Source: JANMAT01 sp031359995 (GTDB lineage Bacteria > Actinomycetota > Acidimicrobiia > Acidimicrobiales > Ilumatobacteraceae). Taken from it: a stretch of 10,077 nucleotides of DNA. Below the pieces are notes generated by a model. It saw nothing but the letters and a program-made list of their open reading frames with translations. It did no database searches and was not told where the DNA came from. The stretch spans positions 1 through 10,077 of the forward strand of contig JANMAT010000104.1 of the NCBI GenBank assembly GCA_031359995.1, written 5' to 3'. A program made the translations under genes and the position numbers. Of this stretch, positions 1 through 6,280 are shown in pieces. Every line of letters begins with the position of its first letter. Positions within the stretch are counted from its first letter, which is position 1.

Positions 1-75
1 CTCGCCTTCGGCGTGCCGTCGCGCGGCCTCGGCTCGCACCGGTTCGACCCGGCCCTCGTCCAGGCTGCGTCCTGA
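1..75 (+). CDS. C-terminal end of an unidentified protein (partial)
   Basis: Frame 1 is open from the first base to a TGA at 73-75 and gives 24 residues ending FDPALVQAAS. The start lies outside the window. Codon use is typical of the neighbourhood, with G or C in nearly all third positions, and the stop is followed at once by a GC-rich hairpin, which supports a real gene end. The fragment is too short to assign to a family. It does not resemble the end of a molybdate-binding ModA protein as far as I can judge, so it gives no support for a split modABC operon. Confidence 0.55.
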   Translation, partial: LAFGVPSRGLGSHRFDPALVQAAS

Positions 76-78
76 CCC

Positions 79-97
79 GGCGGGCTCGCGGCCCGCC
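79..97 (+). terminator. candidate intrinsic terminator of the upstream partial gene
   Basis: A perfect 7-bp G/C stem (GGCGGGC at 79-85, GCCCGCC at 91-97) closes a 5-nt loop and starts 4 nt after the stop codon. There is no T tract, but U-poor hairpin terminators are common in high-GC actinomycetes. Position is the main support. Confidence 0.4.
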
Positions 98-104
98 CGC
101 TCCT

Positions 105-170
105 CGATCCTCGGGTCGGTGGCGCGAAACTCTGTCGCACCCCTTCTCTACGGTGGACGCCATGAGGGCC
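105..170 (+). repeat. direct repeat, copy 1 (promoter plus start-codon module)
   Basis: This block recurs 146 bp downstream at 251-316. The core, 114-170 against 260-316, matches at 51 of 57 positions, and the last 45 bp (126-170 against 272-316) at 42 of 45. Including the weaker left flank the match is about 56 of 66. The copy holds a TAnnnT box and an ATG followed by a codon similar to that in copy 2, then diverges, so the duplication stops just inside the coding start. Confidence 0.85.
126..154 (+). promoter_or_regulatory. upstream copy of the DUF222-type promoter
   Basis: A TACGGT box (149-154) matches the TAnnnT -10 consensus and lies 7 nt before the ATG at 162, the spacing expected for a leaderless transcript. 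Upstream is the block GAAACTCTGTCGCACCCC, identical in copy 2. There is no TTGACA-like -35. It may be functional or may be a relic in front of a lost gene. Confidence 0.35.
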
Positions 171-311
171 GCCATCACTCTCGAGATTTCGTGTCACAGC
201 CGGCCTTGCGCGGGGTCGAAAGAAGGCATGCGACCCGCCCACCTTCTCTGCGATCTCTCGGTCGATGACGGGAAACTCTGTCGCACCCCTTCCCTATGGT
301 GGACGCCATGA
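162..311 (+). other. 49-codon ORF between the two promoter copies, probably a relic
   Basis: ATG at 162, inside repeat copy 1, opens a 49-residue frame that ends at TGA 309-311. That stop overlaps the ATG of the DUF222 gene (308-310) in an ATGA arrangement. The last third of the peptide is a read-through of repeat copy 2, so that part is not an independent protein sequence. The peptide has no recognisable domain and holds four cysteines. It may be a remnant of a second DUF222 copy that lost its body, or a short upstream ORF that couples translation into the endonuclease gene. I favour a relic because the interval between the copies shows no similarity to the DUF222 N-terminus. Confidence 0.25.
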
Positions 312-316
312 AGGCC
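251..316 (+). repeat. direct repeat, copy 2 (in front of the DUF222 gene)
   Basis: Partner of the repeat at 105-170. The match ends a few bases after the ATG at 308. Differences within the last 45 bp are three transitions (147/293, 151/297 and 166/312). Confidence 0.85.
272..300 (+). promoter_or_regulatory. promoter of the DUF222-HNH gene, predicted leaderless
   Basis: TATGGT at 295-300 fits the TAnnnT -10 box and is followed by 7 nt and then ATG at 308, so transcription would begin at or next to the start codon. Preservation of this spacing in the duplicated copy supports it. The box overlaps the alternative ATG at 296, which argues against that upstream start. No clear TTGACA -35 is visible; the conserved GAAACT at 272-277 lies 17 nt upstream of the -10. 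Confidence 0.5.
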
Positions 317-1513
317 TCACTCGAACCTGTCCTCGAACGCCTGAGCGCGCTCGACTGCACGGCGGCGAGTGCCGATGAGCTGCGGGCCGCCCTCGCGGAT
401 GTGAAGCGCCTGCGGTCATGGACCGACGCCCGCGAAGCCGCCGTGGTCGCCGCGCTCGAAACGGCGGTGTCGTTCCCCGAGCGGGCCATCACCGACACCC
501 AACAAGTCCCCTTCCGCGACGCCGAACGCGCCCTCGCCCGGGCCCAGTTCCTGCGCGACGCACCCGCGTTCGCCACGGCGCTCGAGACCGGGGCGATCAC
601 CGTCGGACACGTCGACGTCGTCATGCGCGCCGCCAAGAAGCTCGAGCCCGCCGCCCGGGCCATGTTGCTCGGCGAGGCCGACCGCCTCGTCGCGCTGGCC
701 GCCTCACTCGATGTCGACACGTTCACCCGGCGCGTGAAGCAACGCTGCGCACTGCTGCGTTCCGACGAGGACGACCTGGCCCGCCTGGAACGGCAACGCC
801 AGGCCACCAGCCTGCGGTCCTGGGTCGACCAGATCACCGGCATGTGGTGCATCCACGCCGAATTCGACCCCGTCACCGGCCTCCAACTCGACCAAGCCCT
901 CCGCGCCCAACTCGAACGGCTCTTCCACGACAAGCCCCCCGACACCGCACCATCCGATCCGCTCGCCCGCCAACAACACCTCGCGGCGTTGGCGTTCGCC
1001 GACCTCATCCTCAAACCGGGCGGCGCCTCCCGCGTGCGGCCCGAAGTCGTGGCCGTCATCGACCTCAGCGACGGGCCCGCCCACATCGAATGGAACCTCC
1101 CCATCGAAGTCCCCCAGCGGGTCACCGACGCCCTGTTGGGGCAGGCCGACCTGTCCGTGGTCGTGGTCCGCAACGGGGTCGTCCTCCACGCCCCCGGTTG
1201 TCTCGACGAGGGGCGCCACAAACGCACCGCCAACCGGGCCCAACGGCGCGCGTTGCGCGGGTTCTACCGGTGCTGCGCCATCCCCGGCTGCAGCGTCCCC
1301 TTCGACCGGTGCAAGATCCACCACCTGCGCTACTGGGAGAACAACGGCGACACCGACCTCGCGAACTTGTTGCCCGTTTGCAGCAAACACCACCACTGCA
1401 TCCACGACCGCGGCTGGAACATCACCATGAAACCCGACCGCTCGTTGCGCATCGATCTGCCCGACGGCACCACCATGACCACCGGACCACCCCAACGACG
1501 CGCCACCGGCTGA
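308..1513 (+). CDS. DUF222 / HNH endonuclease domain protein (13E12 repeat family type)
   Basis: The 401-residue product has the layout of actinobacterial 13E12-type proteins: a helical, Arg/Glu-rich DUF222 region over roughly residues 15-290 and a C-terminal HNH nuclease-like fold. The HNH part shows a zinc-type RCCAIPGC (about 321-328), then IHHLRYW with the His pair near 338-339, TDLANLLPVCSKHHH with Asn near 353 and Cys near 358, and a final HDRGW. These are the expected catalytic and metal-binding positions, so the domain looks intact. The family is multicopy in many actinomycete genomes; its biological role is not established, though a DNA-cleaving or mobile-element role is often suggested. 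I take ATG 308 rather than ATG 296 because 296 falls inside the likely -10 box. A hairpin follows the stop directly, so the gene forms its own unit next to modB. Confidence 0.9.
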   Translation: MKASLEPVLERLSALDCTAASADELRAALADVKRLRSWTDAREAAVVAALETAVSFPERAITDTQQVPFRDAERALARAQFLRDAPAFATALETGAITVGHVDVVMRAAKKLEPAARAMLLGEADRLVALAASLDVDTFTRRVKQRCALLRSDEDDLARLERQRQATSLRSWVDQITGMWCIHAEFDPVTGLQLDQALRAQLERLFHDKPPDTAPSDPLARQQHLAALAFADLILKPGGASRVRPEVVAVIDLSDGPAHIEWNLPIEVPQRVTDALLGQADLSVVVVRNGVVLHAPGCLDEGRHKRTANRAQRRALRGFYRCCAIPGCSVPFDRCKIHHLRYWENNGDTDLANLLPVCSKHHHCIHDRGWNITMKPDRSLRIDLPDGTTMTTGPPQRRATG

Positions 1514-1517
1514 CCCC

Positions 1518-1545
1518 GGCCGACGGCCACCTCCGGCCGGCGGCC
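1518..1545 (+). terminator. hairpin terminator after the DUF222-HNH gene
   Basis: GGCCG-A-CGGCC (1518-1528) pairs with GGCCG-G-CGGCC (1535-1545): ten G/C pairs with one A-G mismatch and a 6-nt loop, starting 4 nt after the TGA. No T tract follows. Both arms are also near-identical direct repeats, since each is itself close to palindromic. Placement directly after the stop makes a terminator the simplest reading. Confidence 0.55.
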
Positions 1546-1675
1546 AGCACCCGTGATCAGCGGCGTTGCCCCACCGAACGTCGCAGCCCCAGACCACGCC
1601 CCTTGACAACCGAACCTGCCGCGGCGAGCACGCACGGGCCCGCGGCCGCACCGCGGTCGCTAGTCAGCTCATGAG

Positions 1676-1687
1676 TACCATGCGGCG
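1676..1687 (+). promoter_or_regulatory. weak candidate -10 box for leaderless modB
   Basis: TACCAT at 1676-1681 is followed by 6 nt and then the GTG taken as the modB start, a leaderless-type spacing. No -35 is recognisable, and no Shine-Dalgarno sequence precedes the GTG. The rest of the 142-bp gap after the DUF222 hairpin holds only an isolated TTGACA (1603-1608) with no -10 at the right distance. Confidence 0.2.
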
Positions 1688-2533
1688 GTGCCCCCATTGC
1701 CCCTTTCGCCGAGCCCCTCGCGCCGACGCCGGGTGGGGCGCGAGCGACTGCCGGCTCCGGTCCTGGTCCTGGCCGGCGTGGGCGTGGCGTTCTTCGCCCT
1801 GCCCTTCGTGGGCATCGTGGTGCGGGCGCCGTGGTCGTCGGCGTGGCACACGTTGAGCGCACCCGCCTCGCGCCAGGCCCTGCGCCTTTCGCTCATCTGC
1901 TCGATCTGGGCCACGGCGCTGGCGGTGCTGTTCGGTGTGCCCATCGCGTGGCTGCTGGCCCGCGTGCCCTTCCCCGGACGCGGCGTGGCCCGGGCGCTGT
2001 GCACGCTGTCGATGGTGCTGCCGCCCGTGGTCGGCGGCGTCGCCCTGTTCTACGCGCTGGGCCGGCGCGGTCTGGTGGGCCAGTACCTGGACCGTTGGTT
2101 CGGGATCACCCTGCCGTTCACCACCGCGGGCGTGGTGGTGGCCCAGACGTTCGTGGCCATGCCGTTCCTGGTGCTCACGGTGGAGGCGGCGTTCCGCCAG
2201 CAGGACGTGCGCTTCGAGGAAGCGGCCCGCACGCTCGGCGCGTCGCGCTGGTACGTGTTCCGGCGCGTCACACTGCCCGCCATCCGACCCGGGGTGGTCG
2301 CCGGCGCCGTGCTGGCGTGGGCCCGTGCACTGGGCGAGTTCGGCGCCACCATCACCTTCGCCGGCAACTTCCCGCGGCGCACCCAGACGATGCCGCTGCT
2401 CATCTACCTGACCAACGAGAGCAACCCCGACGAGGCACTCGTGCTCAGCCTGGTGCTCGTGGTCGTATCGTTCGCGGTGCTCGTCGCGCTGCGCGATCGC
2501 TACCTGCGCACCGGCCGTGCGGCGGCACCGTGA
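1688..2533 (+). CDS. modB: molybdate ABC transporter permease ModB
   Basis: A 281-residue inner-membrane permease that, as a dimer, forms the channel for molybdate (possibly tungstate) import. Hydrophobic segments lie at about residues 22-45, 65-91, 103-124, 145-166, 200-215 and 249-268. The cytoplasmic EAA loop that docks the ATPase is visible as EEAARTLGASRWYVFRRVTL (177-196) followed by PAIRPG. The stretch ALGEFGATITFAGNFPRRTQ (214-233) is characteristic of ModB and separates it from sulfate or phosphate permeases. The first 20 residues are Arg/Pro-rich and precede the first membrane segment. The GTG start at 1688 is the best available; ATGs at 1671 and 1680 are out of frame. The stop overlaps the start of modC by 4 nt (GTGA). 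No substrate-binding modA lies on either side in view. Confidence 0.9.
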   Translation: MPPLPLSPSPSRRRRVGRERLPAPVLVLAGVGVAFFALPFVGIVVRAPWSSAWHTLSAPASRQALRLSLICSIWATALAVLFGVPIAWLLARVPFPGRGVARALCTLSMVLPPVVGGVALFYALGRRGLVGQYLDRWFGITLPFTTAGVVVAQTFVAMPFLVLTVEAAFRQQDVRFEEAARTLGASRWYVFRRVTLPAIRPGVVAGAVLAWARALGEFGATITFAGNFPRRTQTMPLLIYLTNESNPDEALVLSLVLVVVSFAVLVALRDRYLRTGRAAAP

Positions 2534-3597
2534 GCCTGGACGCCCACGTGGTCGTCACCCTCGGCTCGCTCGCGCTCGACATCGAGCTCCACGCCGAGCC
2601 CGGCGACGTCGTGGCGCTGCTGGGCCCGAACGGCGCGGGCAAGAGCACGGTGTTGCGGTGCCTGGCCGGGTTGCGCCCCCTCGACGCCGGCCACGTGCGT
2701 CTCGACCACGTCACGCTCGACGCGCCCGGCGCCGCGCCGGGCGACCGCGACGTGTTCGTGCCGCCCGATCGGAGGCCGGTGGGCGTGGTGTTCCAGGACT
2801 ACCTGCTTTTCCCCAACCTCACCGCGGTCGAGAACGTGGCCTTCGGGTTGCGGGCCCGCGGTGTGGCCAAGGCCGAGGCGCGGCGGCGCTCCCGTGAGTG
2901 GCTCGAACGCGTCGGGCTGGCCGACCACGCCGGTCACCGCCCATCGGCGCTGTCGGGCGGGCAGTCCCAGCGGGTCGCGCTGGCCCGGGCCATGGCGACC
3001 GAGCCCCGGCTGCTGCTGCTCGACGAGCCGCTGGCCGCGCTCGACGCCGGCACGCGCGGGTCGGTGCGGCGCGACCTGCGCCAGCAGCTGGCCACGTTCC
3101 CGGGCATCCGCCTCCTGGTGACCCACGATCCGGTCGATGCCTATGCCCTCGCCGATCGTGTCGTCATCCTCGAGTCGGGCCGCATCGCCCAGCAGGGCAC
3201 GCTGGCCGACGTGACCGCCCAGCCCCGCTCCCGCTACATCGCCGATCTCGTCGGCGTGAACCTGCTGACCGGCACGGCCGAGGACGGCACGCTGGTGACC
3301 GACCGGGGTGGGCGCATCGTGCCCGCCGACCCGGTGGACGGCACCACGTTCGCGGTGATCCAACCGCACGCGGTCGCGCTCTATCGCACGCCCCCCGACG
3401 GCAGCCCCCGCAACGTGTGGCGGCTCATGGTCACCGACATCGACCGCCACGACGACCGCATCCGGGTGCGGCTCGACGGCGAGGTGCCACTGGTAGCCGA
3501 GATCACGACCGGCGCGCTCGACGCGCTGGGCCTGCTCCCGGGCGACGAGGTGTGGGCGTCGGTGAAGGCGACCGAGATCACCACCTACCCGGCGTAG
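2530..3597 (+). CDS. modC: molybdate ABC transporter ATP-binding protein ModC
   Basis: A 355-residue ABC ATPase that powers the ModB permease from the cytoplasmic face. Walker A is GPNGAGKST (32-40), the Q-loop Gln is at 89 (VVFQDYLLFPN), the signature LSGGQ at 141-145, Walker B LLLLDE at 161-166, the D-loop ALD at 170-172 and the switch His at 199 (LLVTHD), so every catalytic element is present. The C-terminal part, about 290-355, looks like a TOBE domain (RLMVTDIDRHDDRIRV, then GDEVWASVKATEI), as in ModC, where it binds oxyanion and can regulate transport. The GTG start at 2530 overlaps the modB stop in a GTGA junction, implying coupled translation. No convincing terminator follows. Confidence 0.9.
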   Translation: MSLDAHVVVTLGSLALDIELHAEPGDVVALLGPNGAGKSTVLRCLAGLRPLDAGHVRLDHVTLDAPGAAPGDRDVFVPPDRRPVGVVFQDYLLFPNLTAVENVAFGLRARGVAKAEARRRSREWLERVGLADHAGHRPSALSGGQSQRVALARAMATEPRLLLLDEPLAALDAGTRGSVRRDLRQQLATFPGIRLLVTHDPVDAYALADRVVILESGRIAQQGTLADVTAQPRSRYIADLVGVNLLTGTAEDGTLVTDRGGRIVPADPVDGTTFAVIQPHAVALYRTPPDGSPRNVWRLMVTDIDRHDDRIRVRLDGEVPLVAEITTGALDALGLLPGDEVWASVKATEITTYPA

Positions 3598-3779
3598 GCG
3601 GCCATGCGCCCGGCGCGAGGTACCTAGGCACTTCGGGCCTGGACGGTGACCGGCGTCGGCGCCGATTATCGATGCGCGCGCCCGTGGCCGCCCGGATGAT
3701 GCAGATGGGGATCGGGCAAGGGTGCCATGCCACCCAAGACACCACCGGCGGGCCAAGACACCAGCACTTGGACGGTGCA
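3598..3779 (+). other. intergenic region between modC and the chimeric ORF
   Basis: No ORF of coding character is seen. The region holds short direct repeats: CCAAGACACCA at 3734-3744 and 3753-3763 (period 19 bp), and TGGACGGTG at 3640-3648 and 3769-3777, each second element shortly preceded by CACTT. A 10-bp palindrome TCGGCGCCGA lies near 3656. These could be protein-binding sites for the downstream gene, but each is short enough to arise by chance in GC-rich DNA. No clear promoter pair is visible. Confidence 0.35.
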
Positions 3780-3818
3780 CTCCTGTGGCTCGATCCCTGA
3801 CCATCGACCACAGGAGGA
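3780..3818 (+). promoter_or_regulatory. stem-loop overlapping a strong Shine-Dalgarno sequence
   Basis: CTCCTGTGG (3780-3788) pairs perfectly with CCACAGGAG (3808-3816). After a one-base bulge (C3789) the stem continues as TCGAT (3790-3794) with ATCGA (3803-3807), closing an 8-nt loop. The right arm contains AGGAG of the Shine-Dalgarno AGGAGGA (3812-3818), which sits 6 nt before the ATG at 3825. In mRNA this fold would hide most of the ribosome binding site; in DNA it would serve equally as a palindromic operator. Confidence 0.6.
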
Positions 3819-3824
3819 AGCACC

Positions 3825-4394
3825 ATGAAGAGACGACTCACCATGGCCATCGGGCTGAGCGCCACGACGGGGCTCATCGGGTTCGGCACGACCGCGGCCC
3901 ACGCCAACGGGCCCGGCAAGCTGGCCCGACTGGCCGCCGAGCAGTCGCAGGCCTGGGAGAACGACATCGCGACCACGCCCGGCCTGTCGCCGACCACCTG
4001 CGTGCGATCGCGCGCCGAGGACGACATCGTGATGCTCCCGGTGCTCACCGGCTTCGTCGACTCGCCGCTCGCGGTGTCGTGCACCGTGAAGCACGGCGAC
4101 CACCTCCTGCTCGACGTCGGCGGCTCGATCCTGTGGGAAGACGCCAACGTGTGCGGCACCGTCCCTGATCCGTGCTACACGGTGAACGGCACGCCGACAC
4201 CGTTCCGCCCGGCGACGCTGCCGGCCATCGCCGCACAGATCATCCAGGACTTCAGCCCGTTCGGCCAGGCCACCCTCGACGGGCGCACCGTGAAGTACCG
4301 CACGCTGCGGACGACGTTCACGATGAAGGTGCCCACCGACGCCTTCAACTACGCCGACTCCGAAGCGGTGGGGCACCCGGGCACGCTCGCCGCC
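3825..4394 (+). pseudogene. 5' part of a secreted protein gene, fused to a regulator fragment
   Basis: ATG 3825, with a strong Shine-Dalgarno 6 nt upstream, begins a Sec signal peptide: MKRR, a hydrophobic core to about residue 23, and AHA as the likely cleavage site after residue 27. The mature part has cysteines at 59, 86, 110 and 117 that could pair outside the cell, and a segment TVKYRTLRTTFTMKVPTDAF (155-174) that recalls a family of actinobacterial secreted proteins of unknown role; that link is from memory. Near residue 190 (GTLAA) the secreted sequence stops and regulator sequence begins in the same frame, so the native C-terminus is missing. The open frame itself runs on to 5084, but after about 4931 it is out-of-frame nonsense. 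The boundary at 4394 is estimated to within about 15 bp. If expressed, the product would be an exported chimera. Confidence 0.55.
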
Positions 4395-6073
4395 GACCGG
4401 GACCGGTGGGAGGTACGGCTCGCTCACCCCCTCTTCGGCGACGCGATCCAGGCGGCCATGAGCGCGACACGACGCCGGGAGCGGGCGCTCGTGATCGCCG
4501 AGCGCATCGAGCGGTGGGGCATGCGACGCAGCGACGACGCGCTGCGCGTGGCGCTGGCCCGCCACACCGCGGGCGCAGCGGTGTCGGCCCCGCTCGCGGT
4601 CGAGGCCGCCCAGACCGCTCACGGACGCGGTGCCCACGCGCTGGCCGAGCAGTTCGCCCGCATGGCGTTCCACGACGCACCCACGGTCACCAGTGGAGTC
4701 CTGCTCGCCTACGCGCTCATGTACCAGGGGCGTGCGGCCGACGCCGACACGCTGCTGAACTCGCTCGAGCCGATCATCGGTGGCGCCGAGGACCGCGCGC
4801 TCGTCGCCACCACGCAGTCCTTGAACGCCATGCACGGACTCATCGACATCGAACGGGCCGAGGAGATCCTGGCCCACCACACCCCCCTCGTGGAGGGCCC
4901 CTGGCGGTGGGAGATCTCGGGCCCGGCGATGGGGTCGACCTGTACGCCGGCCGCATCGGCGCCGCCGTCGCCGCGGTCGACGCCGCTCTCGCCGATCCGG
5001 AGCTGCCCCCGCGTGCGCAGTTCGCCGTGCTCATCACCGGGCTCATCCCGATGTACCTCGGCGGCCGGGCCACCGACGCGGTGACCCTCGGCCGACAGCT
5101 GCGGCAGGACTTCCTCCGATTCTCCGGCGGAGTACCGACCTTGCGAGTCCAGGCCGAGCTCGAACTGGCCGAGGCCCTGGCCTGGGCCGGTGACCTGCAG
5201 GGCGCACGGGCGCTCTGCTCGTCGCTGCGAGCGCGGGCCGAAGAGGAGGGCGATGGCGCCGGCCTCGTGATCATCACCATCGTGACCGGTCTCGTGGCCA
5301 CGCATGCCGGCGCCCACCGCGAGGCGGCCGACGCGCTCGTCGCCCTGGGGTCGTTGGAGCAGTCGGCCTACCGGCCATGGCCGCCGTACCTGTACGGGCG
5401 GCTGGCGGCCGTGGCCCACCGCATCGGCGACGGGCGGGCCGGCGACGACTATCTCGAACGGTGCGCGACCTGGGAGCGGCCGGGGTTGCGGCTGCACGAG
5501 CTGTGCACCGCACGTGCCCGGGCCGAGGCCCACGCGGCCCGCGGCGGGCGCCGGGGAGCGGTCGCCGCGCTCCACGCCGTGACGGCACGAGCCCTCGCGC
5601 TGGGCAACCGCACCGAGGCGCTGTACGCCGCCGTGCGCGCCGCAGCCCTGTCCGCCGACACCCACGACCTCCGGGCGGCCCTCGCCGTGGCGTCGACGTT
5701 CCAGGGGGTTCTCGGCGAGACGGTCGCCGCCGGTCTGGATGCCTGTCTCCACGATGACAGTCGTGCGCTGGCGGGTGCGGCGAACCGGCTCCACGGTCGC
5801 GGCTTCGTGCTGCTCGCCGACGACCTCGACCTCCTTGCTCAGGCTCGACCGACCGCGGACACCGCCGAGCCACGCACGCCGGTGTCGCCGGCGCGCCTGA
5901 CCGACCGTGAGCAGGAGATCGCCCACCTCGTCGAGCAGGGTCGGTCCGATGCCGAGATCGCGCAGCAGCTCGGCATCTCGGTGCGGACGGTGCACGCCCA
6001 CGTCCGTTCGATCTTCGCCAAGCTGGGCGTGAGCCGTCGTCGGGACGTGCGCGGCGACGCCGGGCCGGACTGA
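4395..6073 (+). pseudogene. LAL-family LuxR regulator, 5'-truncated and frameshifted
   Basis: The region begins with RWEVRLAHPLFGDAI, the motif that in LAL/MalT-type regulators follows the ATPase module, and continues as helical TPR-like repeats. It ends in a LuxR HTH: LTDREQEIAHLVEQGRSDAE, IAQQLGISVRTVHAHVRSIF, AKLGVSRR. Full LAL proteins have roughly 900 residues with an N-terminal Walker-type ATPase; only about 559 codons remain here and no P-loop is present. Reading starts in the frame of the ORF that opens at 3825 and must shift by -1 near 4931-4934, where a run of four G breaks ISGPAMG|VDLYAGRIGAAVAAV. One extra G restores a smooth protein. The stop at 6071-6073 ends the HTH frame with a short RDVRGDAGPD tail. 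A separate start in the second frame (for example ATG 5051) could still yield a TPR-HTH fragment. Confidence 0.7.
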
Positions 6074-6280
6074 CCGCCGACGAACGGACGGAGGGCGCTT
6101 CGACCAGTCCCTCGTGGTGAAGACGTTGCCCTCGACGTCGGTGTCGTCGACACCACCCCAGCCGCGCCGCAGCACGACCCCGACCAGCGCCTCGACGGGT
6201 GCCGGAACGCCACCGACGCGTCGAGGTCCTTCACGAACAGCGCCACCTGGTGCAGTGCCATGGCGAGCGACCGTAGGCCG
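6074..6280 (-). pseudogene. VOC/glyoxalase-fold protein remnant
   Basis: On the minus strand ATG at 6261 begins MALHQVALFVKDLDASVAF, a near-perfect N-terminus for the vicinal-oxygen-chelate (glyoxalase/bleomycin-resistance) fold, including the metal-ligand His at residue 4. After about 20 codons the similarity ends. The frame stays open but turns into Arg/Ser-rich antisense of the LuxR HTH. A neighbouring frame over roughly 6200-6080 reads GVDDTDVEGNVFTTRDW, which looks protein-like but I cannot assign it. The start lies 19 nt after the hydrolase stop on the same strand, so this was probably a third operon gene. An inverted repeat, GGTGTC-gtc-GACACC at 6140-6154, lies inside and could act as a terminator for the converging units, though this is weak. 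Otherwise this 207-bp gap holds nothing recognised. Confidence 0.5.

Noticed and set aside
1603..1608. Perfect TTGACA, considered as the -35 of a modB promoter
   Set aside because: No TAnnnT-like hexamer lies 16-19 bp downstream; the expected place reads GAGCAC or similar.
704..1651. 315-codon minus-strand frame over the DUF222 gene
   Set aside because: Shadow of the HNH gene; low-complexity Val/Gly/Asp product without motifs.
2500..3804. 434-codon open frame on the minus strand across modC
   Set aside because: It is antisense to an ABC ATPase with all motifs intact. Its product is His/Arg/Gly-rich with no family features, as expected for a high-GC shadow frame.
4172..4925. Coding reading of the second plus-strand frame upstream of the frameshift
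   Set aside because: The translation is His/Arg/Gly-rich and motif-free, while the other frame over the same bases gives recognisable secreted and LAL protein sequence.
4709..6175. 488-codon minus-strand frame across the LuxR-type region
   Set aside because: Most of it is antisense to the TPR-HTH regulator. Only its first 25 or so codons look protein-like, and I treat those as part of the VOC-remnant region.
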